Below are positions 1-8,084 of a stretch of 64,000 nucleotides of DNA, one piece after another. This stretch comes from an uncultured Lachnospiraceae bacterium (GTDB lineage: Bacteria > Bacillota > Clostridia > Lachnospirales > Lachnospiraceae): assembly GCA_934401915.1 (NCBI GenBank), contig CAKRSV010000010.1, positions 1-64,000 of the forward strand, written 5' to 3'. The number at the start of each line of letters is the position of its first letter. Position 1 is the first letter of the stretch. The notes beneath the pieces were generated by a model that had not been told where the DNA came from, ran no database searches, and saw nothing but the letters and a program-made list of their open reading frames with translations. The position numbers and the translations under genes were made by a program.

Positions 1-170
1 AGAAGTGTCAGCAGAGGCTGCCACTTCTGATAGAATCTCTTAGAGAACGGCAAAGGCTGCCGTATCTTGAGAAGAAGCTGACGCTTCTTCCAATGAATAA
101 ATGAAGTAACAGCAGAGGCTGCCACTTCTGAGAGGATTTCTTAGAAGACAGCAATGGCTGCCACTTCTGA
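1..170. repeat. Array of five related small hairpins
   Basis: Three copies of a CAGC-NNNN-GCTG core flanked by AGAAG.../...CTTCT arms lie at 1-28, 103-128 and 143-168. In the first, AGAAGTG pairs perfectly with CACTTCT. Two further perfect hairpins lie between them: ACGGCA/TGCCGT at 47-63 and GAAGAAGC/GCTTCTTC with a TGAC loop at 71-90. The linkers are related (TCTCTTAGAGAA, TTTCTTAGAAGA). A minus-strand reading frame of short repeated peptides runs through it but looks like a by-product. Noncoding structured repeat; function unknown. Confidence 0.75.
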
Positions 171-235
171 GAGAACGCAAACGGATAGAAACAATTCTTC
201 AGTATTTGGTTTTGAGGGCATGTCCCAGAAATAAC

Positions 236-275
236 AACACTGTTTACAAATTTCTGTAAATAGTGTTTTTTTTTA
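236..275 (+). terminator. Rho-independent terminator of a gene left of the window
   Basis: AACACT-G-TTTACA pairs with TGTAAA-T-AGTGTT around an AATTTC loop, followed by a run of T. It ends whatever transcript enters from the left and insulates the cheV promoter. Confidence 0.8.
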
Positions 276-288
276 TCACAATTTATGA

Positions 289-294
289 TATAAT
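289..294 (+). promoter_or_regulatory. -10 box of cheV promoter
   Basis: A perfect TATAAT lies 63 bases before the chosen cheV start. The T-rich terminator tail occupies the -35 position, so no good -35 is visible. Confidence 0.45.
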
Positions 295-356
295 GAGGAA
301 AAGCATGCAGAAGTTTGAAATCTGAGCTTTTAAACATACAATGTGAGGTGGATTAC

Positions 357-1259
357 ATGGATACAAAGATTCTGCTTGAAAATGGAACGAATGAATTGGA
401 AGTGCTTGAATTTAAATTGGATGGGAACGCATACGGTATCAATGTTGCGAAGATAAAGGAGATCATCAATTATCAGGAAGTGACGCCGGTGCCGAACGCT
501 CATCCGAGTATAGAAGGAATTTTTATGCCGCGTGATACGATGATCACCGCGATCGACCTGAAGAACTGCCTGCAGCGTGGAGTGTCAGAGCCGGGTGGAT
601 TGTTTATCGTTACCAACTTTAACAAATTGGACATCGCTTTTCATGTAGATTCCGTGGTAGGAATTCATCGTGTGTCCTGGAGTGACATTATCAAGCCCGG
701 ATCTACCGTATCAACGACAGAGGATGGCGTTTCTACCGGTATCATCAAGTTTGATAATCGCCTGATCATTATTCTGGACTTCGAGAAGATCGTGACAGAC
801 ATCAATCCGGAGACTGGTCTGAAAATGACAGAGATTGATGCGTTGGGTGACAGACAGAGAAATGATGTTCCGATTCTGATCGCAGAAGATTCGCCTCTTT
901 TGAATAAACTGATCGTAGATTCCTTACATAAAGCAGGATATGCAAATCTGATCCATACAGAGAACGGACAGCAGGCATATGAGGTGATTGAGGAGTGCAA
1001 GAAAGAGGGTACGCTCAAAGATCACGTACAGTGTATCATAACAGATATTGAGATGCCGATCATGGACGGACACAGATTGACGAAGCTCGTCAAGTCTGAT
1101 GATGCGACGAAAGATATTCCGGTCATCATTTTCTCTTCTCTTGTGAACGAGGATATGAAGAAGAAGGGGGATGCGCTTGGTGCAGATGCGCAGTTATCCA
1201 AACCGGAAATTGGCAATTTAGTGAAAGTAATTGATGATCTGGTCTTAAATTTAAATTAG
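357..1259 (+). CDS. cheV: Chemotaxis coupling protein CheV
   Basis: CheV couples chemoreceptors to the CheA kinase and adds a phosphorylatable receiver for adaptation; it acts at the inner face of the membrane in the chemosensory array. The 300-residue product has an N-terminal CheW-like domain (about 12-150) and a C-terminal receiver (about 172-298). The receiver shows the acidic pair E177/D178, the phospho-acceptor D230 (ITDIEMP), Ser260/261 and K282, so it should be active. The start at 357 is preferred over an in-frame ATG at 315 because GAGGTGG sits just upstream. It is monocistronic: its own -10 box precedes it and a GC hairpin follows. No other che genes are in the window. Confidence 0.93.
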   Translation: MDTKILLENGTNELEVLEFKLDGNAYGINVAKIKEIINYQEVTPVPNAHPSIEGIFMPRDTMITAIDLKNCLQRGVSEPGGLFIVTNFNKLDIAFHVDSVVGIHRVSWSDIIKPGSTVSTTEDGVSTGIIKFDNRLIIILDFEKIVTDINPETGLKMTEIDALGDRQRNDVPILIAEDSPLLNKLIVDSLHKAGYANLIHTENGQQAYEVIEECKKEGTLKDHVQCIITDIEMPIMDGHRLTKLVKSDDATKDIPVIIFSSLVNEDMKKKGDALGADAQLSKPEIGNLVKVIDDLVLNLN

Positions 1260-1273
1260 AACGACTGACAGGT

Positions 1274-1297
1274 AAGGCCGGGATTTTCCCGGCTTTA
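1274..1297 (+). terminator. Terminator after cheV
   Basis: AGGCCGGGA/TTCCCGGCTT hairpin with a two-base loop and a short T stretch. The weak U-tract may allow read-through into the next gene. Confidence 0.55.
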
Positions 1298-1326
1298 ACT
1301 ATATATCCTGCGAAAAGGAAAATGCT

Positions 1327-2124
1327 ATGAGTGATGTGGAATTGAAAATAAAACGATCCATCGAGGAGGCAGACCTGGTTCTGATCGGACTTGGAACCGG
1401 ATTTGAGTATGACTGGCACGATCTGCTTGAGGATGCCAGATATCAGGAGATAGAAAAAGATATTGCCGATAGAGAAGAGTATCGATGGATCGTTCCTTTT
1501 TTGCAGAAAATGGTGCTGCGGAGCACGGCGGATGAACGTCTGATGCGTGCTTATGAGAAATTGCAGAAACTTGTGAACGGAAAGAATTATTTTCTGGTAT
1601 CGCTGTGTATGGACGACTATGTGTATCGGTTTTCTTTTCAGGAGGAACGGGTCGTAACGCCATGCGGAGGATTCAGAAAGATGCAGTGTGACGGGAACTG
1701 CTCGAGGATATTGCAGGAGGTTCCGGAGAACGTCTATGAGGATGTGCTGGCGTATTACCAGAAGAAAAAGCAGCTGAATGAACTGCATGAGCCGGTGTGC
1801 GAGAAATGTGGGGCGAGCCTGCGGTTTAACCAGATCGGAGTAACCCATTACGCGGAAGAAGGATATCTGCAGGAGTGGGATAAATATACGAAATGGCTGA
1901 CAGGCACGGTCAACAGGAAAGTGTGCGTGTTAGAGCTTGGAGCCGGGATGGAATACCCGTCGGTGATTCGATTCCCGTTTGAGAAGATAGTTTTTTATAA
2001 TAAAAAAGCAGAGTTGTACCGTATTCATCCCTTTTTATATCAGATTGGGGAAGAGATTGCGGATCGGGGAATGGGAGTCAAGGCTGATCCTGTGAAGTTT
2101 CTGGGAGAAAATGCAAAAATCTGA
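1327..2124 (+). CDS. Atypical SIR2 (sirtuin)-like protein
   Basis: Sirtuins are NAD-dependent deacylases or ADP-ribosyl-processing enzymes with a Rossmann fold and a Cys4 zinc site. This 265-residue product keeps a nucleotide-type start (ADLVLIGLGTGFEYDW, residues 15-30), two Cys pairs suited to zinc (C121/C125 and C158/C161) and a late LELGAGMEYPSVIRFPFE segment typical of bacterial SIR2-like proteins. The classical GAGxS and QNxD motifs of active deacetylases are not recognisable, so the activity is uncertain and may differ from deacetylation. An AAGGA site precedes the ATG. It follows cheV by 67 bases and precedes an unrelated promoter, so it is probably a single gene. Confidence 0.7.
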   Translation: MSDVELKIKRSIEEADLVLIGLGTGFEYDWHDLLEDARYQEIEKDIADREEYRWIVPFLQKMVLRSTADERLMRAYEKLQKLVNGKNYFLVSLCMDDYVYRFSFQEERVVTPCGGFRKMQCDGNCSRILQEVPENVYEDVLAYYQKKKQLNELHEPVCEKCGASLRFNQIGVTHYAEEGYLQEWDKYTKWLTGTVNRKVCVLELGAGMEYPSVIRFPFEKIVFYNKKAELYRIHPFLYQIGEEIADRGMGVKADPVKFLGENAKI

Positions 2125-2135
2125 TCGTCTCAGGT

Positions 2136-2164
2136 TTGTGAAACGGACCAGTCTATGATAAAAT
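2136..2164 (+). promoter_or_regulatory. Promoter of the acidic membrane protein and hisHF
   Basis: TTGTGA, 17-base spacer, TAAAAT. It lies about 150 bases before the gene at 2317, leaving a long untranslated leader in which no riboswitch was recognised. Confidence 0.5.
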
Positions 2165-2316
2165 AAATCCAGCGATCAAGGCCAGATCAAAATATATTTA
2201 CACGAGCGTCTGTGAAGGCAGGACAAGCACCTGAAATTAGGGATTAGTTCTTGTACAGCGGGTGCAGGAAGGCTTTGCATGGCTGGAACAAACAAAAAGT
2301 CAGTGGGGAAAATTCT

Positions 2317-4260
2317 ATGAGTTCAAACGAAGAGTATTTAGACAGTCTATTAAATTCCATGATGGAACCCAAGGAAGGGGAAGCGCAGCCGGAAGGGGAT
2401 GCTGCGACGGATCCGGGTGCCAATTTTGGACTACAGGATGAAGGAATAGCTACAGAAGCAGATAATACAGGGGATTCCAGCGATTTTGCATTGGAGGATA
2501 TTCCGGAGGATGATGATATTTTGTCGGCGCTGAGTGCAGAGACGAACACGGATGCGCAGGATATGCCGGCAGTGGATGCCGGGGAGTCGCAGTCTGGGGA
2601 TGCCGAGATGTCTATGGATGATATCGACGCAATGCTGGCTTCTTTAGCAGGCGATACATCGCTGGACAGTGCGACAGAGAGCACGCAGGAGGAAACGGTT
2701 CAGCCGGAGTCTTCGATACCCGATGCCGGAAGCTATGATGGAATTACAGATCAGGATACACAGGATAGCGGGTTTGACGAAGGAGCTTCGGCAGATGATG
2801 ATATGCTTGCCATGTTGGAGAGCGTGCCGGATGATGAGCAGACAGTAGATTCGGAAGAGCCGGATTTTGATTTCTTTTCGGGTGAAGAGGAATTTCCGGA
2901 GGAAACCGAGGAAGTTCCCTCGGAGGATGTAACACCGCATATCAATAACACTGAGGATGCACAGGATACGCTGGACACCGATTTCCTTGGACTGGGAGAT
3001 CTTTCGGACGATGAACAGAGCGAAGACATCTTTTCTGGTGCCGAAGAAGCGAGCGATGCGAAGCCGGAGGAGACGGTCGAACAGCAGCCGGAGGAGAAAA
3101 AGGAGAAGAAGCATCACTTTTTCAAGGGAAGAAATAAGAAAAAGAAGGTAGAAGAGCAGGAGACACCGGCGGAAGAGAGCGAGAATGGCGAGGAGAGTTC
3201 CGGTGAGGATATGGATGCACTGGAAAGTCTGCTGCAGTCTTCAGACGAGATGACAGAAGAGGCGCCTTCCGAGGAGAAAAAGAAGGAAGGTTTCTGGAAG
3301 CGTCTGCTTGAATTCCTCATGGAGGAAGACGAAGAGGATGAGGAGGATGCACAGGAGTCGGCAGAGGGTGAACTGCCAATGGGAAATCCGACAGAGGAAA
3401 ATATGGAGCTGTTGGAGGAACTCAGTGCGGAGGACAAAAAACAGAGCAAAGAGAAGGATCAGAAAAAGAAGAATAAAAAAGGCAAAAAAGGGAAAAAGAA
3501 TCAAAATAAAAACCCGGAAGAGGGAGAGGACGAAGAGTCCGAGGAGACGGCAGAACCGGCTAAAAAGAAGCGCAAAAACAAGAAAAAGAAACAAGATGAG
3601 GCAGCGCTGGAAGAGGTGATCCAGGAGCCGGAGAAGAAACTTTCCAAGAAAAAGGTGCTTACCGTATTTGTATTCTGTGGTACGCTTGCCGCCTGCGTGA
3701 TCCTGATCAATATGCTGTTCCCGGGGTATATGGAAAAGCGGGATGCGAGAGTTGCCTACGATCAGCAGAATTATGAAGTTGCCTATGATCTGCTTTATGG
3801 CAAAAAGCTGAACGCAGAGGACGAGGCTGTGTTCCAGAAGAGCAATGTGATCCTGCAGATACAGCATGTGCTCAAGGAATACGAGGTATATCAAAAGCTG
3901 GATATGAGACTGGAAGCGCTGGATGTGTTAGTGCAGACGGTGTCCGATTATCCGGATCTGCTTTCCAAGGCTGAGAAATATCACGTGGAATCGCAGGTGA
4001 GCGGAGTATACGAAGAGATCCTTGCCACACTGGAACGCGATTTTGACGTGTCAGAGGTACAGGCGATGGAGGCCGCAGCGGCGGAGGATAATGTCACCTA
4101 TACGAAGATCCTCACAGCGATGGCTGGAGGAACGACATATGATCCGGAGACCGGCGAAGAGGTGACGGATCAGAAGCAGGATATTCTCCCGGAGGAGGAA
4201 GAATTTCTGGAAGAGACACAGGCAGAGGACACAACGACAGCAGTTGAGGGACAGGAATAA
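2317..4260 (+). CDS. Acidic/lysine-rich single-span membrane protein, unknown function
   Basis: I do not recognise a characterised family. The 647-residue product begins MSSNEEYLDSLLNSMM and has about 430 residues of low-complexity cytoplasmic sequence: a strongly Asp/Glu-rich half, then alternating Glu and Lys-rich stretches (KKKNKKGKKGKKN near 390). One membrane helix follows at about 447-470 (VLTVFVFCGTLAACVILIN), then an extracytoplasmic helical region of about 170 residues with TPR-like periodicity (DQQNYEVAYDLLYGKKLNAE) and an acidic tail. The ATG at 2317 is used because GGGGAA precedes it; an upstream in-frame ATG at 2251 lacks a site. Its stop is two bases from hisH, so the genes share a transcript although no functional link is evident. 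Confidence 0.75.
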   Translation: MSSNEEYLDSLLNSMMEPKEGEAQPEGDAATDPGANFGLQDEGIATEADNTGDSSDFALEDIPEDDDILSALSAETNTDAQDMPAVDAGESQSGDAEMSMDDIDAMLASLAGDTSLDSATESTQEETVQPESSIPDAGSYDGITDQDTQDSGFDEGASADDDMLAMLESVPDDEQTVDSEEPDFDFFSGEEEFPEETEEVPSEDVTPHINNTEDAQDTLDTDFLGLGDLSDDEQSEDIFSGAEEASDAKPEETVEQQPEEKKEKKHHFFKGRNKKKKVEEQETPAEESENGEESSGEDMDALESLLQSSDEMTEEAPSEEKKKEGFWKRLLEFLMEEDEEDEEDAQESAEGELPMGNPTEENMELLEELSAEDKKQSKEKDQKKKNKKGKKGKKNQNKNPEEGEDEESEETAEPAKKKRKNKKKKQDEAALEEVIQEPEKKLSKKKVLTVFVFCGTLAACVILINMLFPGYMEKRDARVAYDQQNYEVAYDLLYGKKLNAEDEAVFQKSNVILQIQHVLKEYEVYQKLDMRLEALDVLVQTVSDYPDLLSKAEKYHVESQVSGVYEEILATLERDFDVSEVQAMEAAAAEDNVTYTKILTAMAGGTTYDPETGEEVTDQKQDILPEEEEFLEETQAEDTTTAVEGQE

Positions 4261-4262
4261 AG

Positions 4263-4883
4263 ATGGTAGCAATAATTGACTATGATGCCGGAAATATCAA
4301 GAGCGTGGAGAAAGCACTGCACGCTCTTGGTTATGAGGCGGTGATCACCAGAGACAGAGAGACATTACTTGCGGCAGATCATGTGATCCTGCCAGGCGTA
4401 GGAGCGTTTGGCGACGCCATGGAAAAGCTGCATACCTATGGTCTGGTGGATGTGATACGTGAAGTGGTTGACAGACAGATCCCGTTTCTGGGAATCTGCC
4501 TGGGATTACAGCTGATGTTTGAGAGCAGCGAGGAAGCGCCCGGCATAGAGGGGCTTTCCCTGATGCGTGGAAAGATCGTGCGGATACCGGAAGCGGAAGG
4601 CTTGAAGATCCCGCATATCGGATGGAATTCTCTTACATATCCATCGAAAGGAAGGCTGTTTGAGGGAATAGAGGAAAACAGCTATGTCTATTTTGTACAT
4701 TCTTACTATTTAAAGGCGGAAGAGAGGGAGGTCGTTAAGGCAGCCACAGAATATGGAACGCTGATAGATGCCTCCGTGGAAAAGGGAAACGTTTTTGGAT
4801 GTCAATTCCACCCTGAAAAAAGCTCGGATGTCGGAATGAAGATCCTGCGGAATTTCCTGGAGGTCAAAGGAAGGAACGACTGA
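4263..4883 (+). CDS. hisH: Imidazole glycerol phosphate synthase, glutaminase subunit
   Basis: HisH hydrolyses glutamine and channels ammonia to HisF in the fifth step of histidine synthesis, which also releases AICAR. The 206-residue protein is a class-I glutamine amidotransferase with nucleophile C79 (GICLGLQLM) and partners H183 and E185 (CQFHPEKS); the oxyanion-strand region PGVGAFGDAM is intact. Length is normal. It begins two bases after the preceding stop and is followed after 27 bases by hisF, its obligate partner. No other his genes lie in the window, so the rest of the pathway is encoded elsewhere. Confidence 0.96.
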   Translation: MVAIIDYDAGNIKSVEKALHALGYEAVITRDRETLLAADHVILPGVGAFGDAMEKLHTYGLVDVIREVVDRQIPFLGICLGLQLMFESSEEAPGIEGLSLMRGKIVRIPEAEGLKIPHIGWNSLTYPSKGRLFEGIEENSYVYFVHSYYLKAEEREVVKAATEYGTLIDASVEKGNVFGCQFHPEKSSDVGMKILRNFLEVKGRND

Positions 4884-4910
4884 GAAAGATAGAAGATGGA
4901 GTAGACCAGT

Positions 4911-5672
4911 ATGTATACGAAGCGAGTGATTCCTTGTCTGGATGTAAAGAACGGACGAGTGGTAAAAGGCGTAAATTTTGTGAATTTTAAGGATGCAGGA
5001 GATCCGGCAGAGGTTGGAGCCGCCTACGATAAGTCGGGAGCGGATGAACTGGTATTTCTGGACATTACGGCATCCTCCGATGCGCGCGCGACGGCAGTCG
5101 AGATGGTGCGAAAGGTTGCGGAGAAGGTTTTCATCCCCTTTACTGTGGGCGGTGGAATCCGTACCGTGGACGATTTCAAAGCCATTTTGCGTGAAGGCGC
5201 AGATAAAGTATCGGTGAATTCTGCAGCGATCATGAACCCGAGGCTGATCAGTGATGCAGCCGATAAGTTTGGAAGCCAGTGCGTGGTCGTTGCGATTGAT
5301 GCGAAAAAGAGAGAAGATGGAAGCGGCTGGAATATTTACAAAAACGGAGGCCGCATAGATATGGGGATTGACGCCGTGGAATGGGCGATGAAGGCAGACC
5401 AGCTCGGAGCGGGGGAGATCCTTCTCACCAGCATGGACGGAGATGGCACAAAGGCGGGATATGATCTGGAGCTGACCAGAGCGATCGCTGAGAACGTATC
5501 CATCCCGGTCATTGCGTCAGGTGGAGCGGGTACAATGGAGGATTTCTATGACGCGTTTACCATCGGCAAGGCAGATGCAGCTCTGGCGGCTTCACTGTTT
5601 CATTTTAAAGAAATGGAGATCCGCGATCTGAAAAAGTATCTGCGGGAAAGAGGAATTTCCGTGCGGCTGTAG
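4911..5672 (+). CDS. hisF: Imidazole glycerol phosphate synthase, cyclase subunit
   Basis: HisF is the (beta/alpha)8 barrel that uses HisH-derived ammonia to turn PRFAR into imidazole glycerol phosphate and AICAR. All hallmark parts are present in 253 residues: N-terminal [16 protein letters not shown] with catalytic D11, the second catalytic Asp D130 (VVAIDAKK), and the phosphate-binding FTVGGGIR and IASGGAG loops. Length is normal for the family. It directly follows hisH in the same transcript and ends before ung, which has its own ribosome binding site after a 50-base gap. Confidence 0.97.
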   Translation: MYTKRVIPCLDVKNGRVVKGVNFVNFKDAGDPAEVGAAYDKSGADELVFLDITASSDARATAVEMVRKVAEKVFIPFTVGGGIRTVDDFKAILREGADKVSVNSAAIMNPRLISDAADKFGSQCVVVAIDAKKREDGSGWNIYKNGGRIDMGIDAVEWAMKADQLGAGEILLTSMDGDGTKAGYDLELTRAIAENVSIPVIASGGAGTMEDFYDAFTIGKADAALAASLFHFKEMEIRDLKKYLRERGISVRL

Positions 5673-5722
5673 AAAACACGGTCTTGGAAATGCTGTGAGC
5701 AGAAGAAGGGAAAAAGAAAGAT

Positions 5723-6400
5723 ATGGCGATGCTTAGCAACGATTGGGCGGCAGCCTTAAAAGAGGAATTTCACAAGGAATACTATCGGGAACTGTACGCC
5801 TTTGTGAAGGATGAGTACAGCAGAAAGATAATCTATCCTCCGGCAGAGGATATTTTTAATGCGTTTCATTTTACGCCGCTGGAGAAGGTGAAGGTGCTGC
5901 TCTTAGGCCAGGATCCTTATCACAATGAGCATCAGGCGCACGGGATGAGCTTTTCGGTACTGCCCGACCAGAGGGAAATTCCCCCTTCCTTGCAAAATAT
6001 TTATAAAGAGCTTCATGATGATCTGGGATGCTATATCCCGAATAACGGTTATCTGAAAAAATGGGCAGATCAGGGAGTGCTGCTTTTAAATACCGTTCTT
6101 ACTGTACGCGCACATCAGGCAAATTCGCACCAGGGAAAAGGCTGGGAGCAGTTTACGGACGCCGTGATCGAGGCAGTCAACGCGCAGGATCGACCGATCG
6201 TGTACCTGCTGTGGGGCAGACCGGCGCAGAGTAAGATCCCTATGCTTACAAATCCCAAGCATCTGATTTTGAAAGCGCCGCATCCGAGTCCGCTTTCCGC
6301 TTACCGGGGCTTTTTTGGATGCAGGCATTTCAGTCAGACGAACCGTTTTTTGGAAGAGCACGGCGTGGAGCCGATTGACTGGCAGATAGAAAATATTTAG
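5723..6400 (+). CDS. ung: Uracil-DNA glycosylase, family 1
   Basis: Ung removes uracil from DNA to start base-excision repair. The 225-residue protein has the water-activating loop GQDPYH with D64, the uracil-binding LLLNTVLTVR segment, and the minor-groove intercalation loop HPSPLSAYRGFFG with H187, all intact. Two in-frame ATGs (5723 and 5729) are possible; the GAAGGGA upstream fits either. It is the last gene of the his segment; the following 240 bases form the leader of the MFS gene. Confidence 0.96.
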   Translation: MAMLSNDWAAALKEEFHKEYYRELYAFVKDEYSRKIIYPPAEDIFNAFHFTPLEKVKVLLLGQDPYHNEHQAHGMSFSVLPDQREIPPSLQNIYKELHDDLGCYIPNNGYLKKWADQGVLLLNTVLTVRAHQANSHQGKGWEQFTDAVIEAVNAQDRPIVYLLWGRPAQSKIPMLTNPKHLILKAPHPSPLSAYRGFFGCRHFSQTNRFLEEHGVEPIDWQIENI

Positions 6401-6514
6401 TTTTTATAGTGTGAAAAATTCATAATTGAAAGTTTTTTCATACATGAGATCTGTGTCGGCGCATTTGACACGAACTCGATATGCGCAAAGAACGTGCGCA
6501 GAAATGGAGAAAAA

Positions 6515-6553
6515 ATGAAAATTTGCATTGTAACTGCTCCATGCGGAGTTTGA
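6515..6553 (+). CDS. Putative leader peptide 1 (12 aa)
   Basis: ATG with a GGAG site six bases upstream encodes MKICIVTAPCGV. Its codons 7-10 cover the CTGCTCC segment that can mask the MFS ribosome binding site and the 5' arm of two alternative stems, so a ribosome paused here would refold the leader. Its stop codon overlaps the GAGG that would serve the second leader frame. Too short for homology; inferred from position and structure. Confidence 0.5.
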   Translation: MKICIVTAPCGV

Positions 6554-6562
6554 GGATACCGC

Positions 6563-6628
6563 ATGGAGGAGAAGGCGATTAGCCTGTATCCTCAGACTCT
6601 GCATCCATTCAAAGAAATTATATTTTGA
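6563..6628 (+). CDS. Putative leader peptide 2 (21 aa)
   Basis: ATG with GAGG seven bases upstream encodes 21 residues (starts MEEKAISLYPQTL, ends KEIIF) and stops three bases before the MFS ribosome binding site. Translating it would melt the 3' arm of the 19-bp stem (6586-6604) and deliver a terminating ribosome next to the exporter start. It could be chance, but the spacing from site to start and the nested position are good. Confidence 0.4.
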   Translation: MEEKAISLYPQTLHPFKEIIF

Positions 6629-6644
6629 AGAGGAGCAGAGATAA

Positions 6645-7940
6645 ATGAATAGTAAATTCAAAAAAGATATACATGAGCTGAGGGATTTTCTGTTGCTGTG
6701 GAGTACACAGAGCATGTCTCAGCTGGGAAGCAGTATTACAGCATTTGCATTGACGCTTTGGCTGTATGAGGAAACCGGATCTTCTTTGAGTACGGCGGCG
6801 ATTACCATATGCTCGTATGCACCTTACGTTCTTATGAGTATATTTGCAGGTGCTTTGACGGATCGGTTTGATAAAAAGAAAGCCATGCTCAGCTGCGATC
6901 TTTTTGCCGCGGTATGCACGGTAGCAACATTGTTACTGTTCCGTACAGGACAGTTGCGAATCTGGCATCTCTATCTTTTGAATGGTGTTTCGGGATTGAT
7001 GAATACAGTGCAGCAGCCTGCGTCTGAGGTTGCCATGACACTTGTGATCCCGGAAAAGCATTATCAAAGGACGAGTGGACTTCGCAATCTGTCGAGGTCA
7101 TTGATCTCAATTTTAAATCCTCTGATTGCGACCGCCCTGTATGCTCTGGGCGGGTTAAGCGTAGTTATCGGAGTGGATCTTGGAAGTTTTGCAGTCGCGT
7201 TTGTCACGTTGTCGTTCTTTATAAGGATTCCGGAAGAAAAGAGCGAGAAGAAAGAAAAAGTTCTGACCCTTGCCAAAGAGGGACTTCAGTTCTTGCGGCA
7301 GAATCCTCTGATTTTGACTGTGATACTGTTTATGTCAGGAATCAACTTTGTATCTTCGGCGGTTGAGGCAACGATGCCGGGATATGTCCTTCCCAACCCA
7401 AAGGGTGGATCTGTCGTCCTTGGAATTGTAACATCGTGTTCCGGGTTAGCAATGGTGATGGGGAGCATACTGGTTTCCTTTTTGCCAAAACCAAAAAACA
7501 GAGTAAAGGTCATTTACCTTACGATGCTTTTCGCCATGGGAACGGAGAATTTTATTCTGGCATTTTCCAGAGAGCCGGTTGTCTGGTGCATCGGTCAGAT
7601 TGTTGGCTGGTTTCTGGTGCCTGTGATGAGCACGAATCTGGAGGTACTTTTAAGGACGAGCATTCCGGTCGAGTTGCAGGGGCGAGTATATGCCTGTCGA
7701 AATACGCTTCAGTTTTTCACGATCCCGATTGGACTGTTTTTGGGCGGGGTCATGGTAGATCGCGTTTCGGAGCCATTTATGGAGGCGCAGATGGGAAATG
7801 CGTTCCTGACAGCGTTATTTGGAGTCGGAAAAGGCTCCGGCGCGGCGCTGATGATGTTTGTATATGCCGTTTTGGGAAGTTCTTTCTGTGTCATTGCAGG
7901 GAGATTTCTCCGGAAATATGCAAAGGGAGAAATGAATTAA
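6645..7940 (+). CDS. MFS drug efflux transporter (MefA/MFS-3 type)
   Basis: This 431-residue protein is a 12-helix major facilitator of the type that exports macrolides and other amphiphilic drugs with protons. It shows the loop 2-3 motif GALTDRFDKKKAML, an alternating hydrophobic pattern across the full length and the ELQGRVYA motif before helix 10 that is common in MefA-like exporters. The start at 6645 has AGGAGCAG ten bases upstream; that site can be hidden by the leader, so expression is probably induced by ribosome stalling. It stands alone between the leader and a strong terminator. The substrate cannot be told from sequence. Confidence 0.88.
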   Translation: MNSKFKKDIHELRDFLLLWSTQSMSQLGSSITAFALTLWLYEETGSSLSTAAITICSYAPYVLMSIFAGALTDRFDKKKAMLSCDLFAAVCTVATLLLFRTGQLRIWHLYLLNGVSGLMNTVQQPASEVAMTLVIPEKHYQRTSGLRNLSRSLISILNPLIATALYALGGLSVVIGVDLGSFAVAFVTLSFFIRIPEEKSEKKEKVLTLAKEGLQFLRQNPLILTVILFMSGINFVSSAVEATMPGYVLPNPKGGSVVLGIVTSCSGLAMVMGSILVSFLPKPKNRVKVIYLTMLFAMGTENFILAFSREPVVWCIGQIVGWFLVPVMSTNLEVLLRTSIPVELQGRVYACRNTLQFFTIPIGLFLGGVMVDRVSEPFMEAQMGNAFLTALFGVGKGSGAALMMFVYAVLGSSFCVIAGRFLRKYAKGEMN

Positions 7941-7960
7941 AAAAAGGAATAGTTACTTAG

Positions 7961-7993
7961 GAAAAAGGGGATGAACGAGCTTCATCCTTTTTT
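7961..7993 (+). terminator. Terminator after the MFS gene
   Basis: AAAAAGGGGATGA pairs with TTCATCCTTTTTT around a short loop; T-run at the end. Confidence 0.85.
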
Positions 7994-8013
7994 GTATGAT
8001 AGAAATATAATAC

Positions 8014-8041
8014 TTGACTAATCTGTCAGATATGATATATT
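8014..8041 (+). promoter_or_regulatory. Promoter with internal inverted repeat, for TrmB and lysA
   Basis: TTGACT, 16-base spacer, TATATT. An ATCTG-T-CAGAT inverted repeat (8021-8031) lies in the spacer and is a candidate operator, perhaps for the TrmB-type product itself. Confidence 0.6.
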
Positions 8042-8084
8042 GATAGTGTTCCTAACAAGAACTACTAAGAAAAGGAGCGCAGAG

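Larger units (their letters stand above)
6404..6644 (+). promoter_or_regulatory. Structured leader with competing stems (putative translational attenuator)
   Basis: The leader of the MFS gene contains mutually exclusive pairings: ATGGAG (6504-6509) with CTCCAT (6537-6542); CTCCATGCGG (6537-6546) with CCGCATGGAG (6559-6568), perfect; and 6541-6559 with 6586-6604 (19 bp, two imperfect positions). In addition CTGCTCC at 6534-6540 is perfectly complementary to GGAGCAG at 6632-6638, the ribosome binding site of the MFS gene. Further upstream GCGCAT (6460-6465) and TGCGCA (6493-6498 area) compete for the ATGCGCA at 6480-6486. Two small reading frames lie inside. This is the layout of ribosome-stalling attenuators of antibiotic-resistance genes. 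No clear promoter was found. Confidence 0.65.

Noticed and set aside
1..170. Hairpin array as a CRISPR
   Set aside because: Repeats are imperfect, spacers are not constant in length and no cas genes are present; the same holds for 21197-21297.
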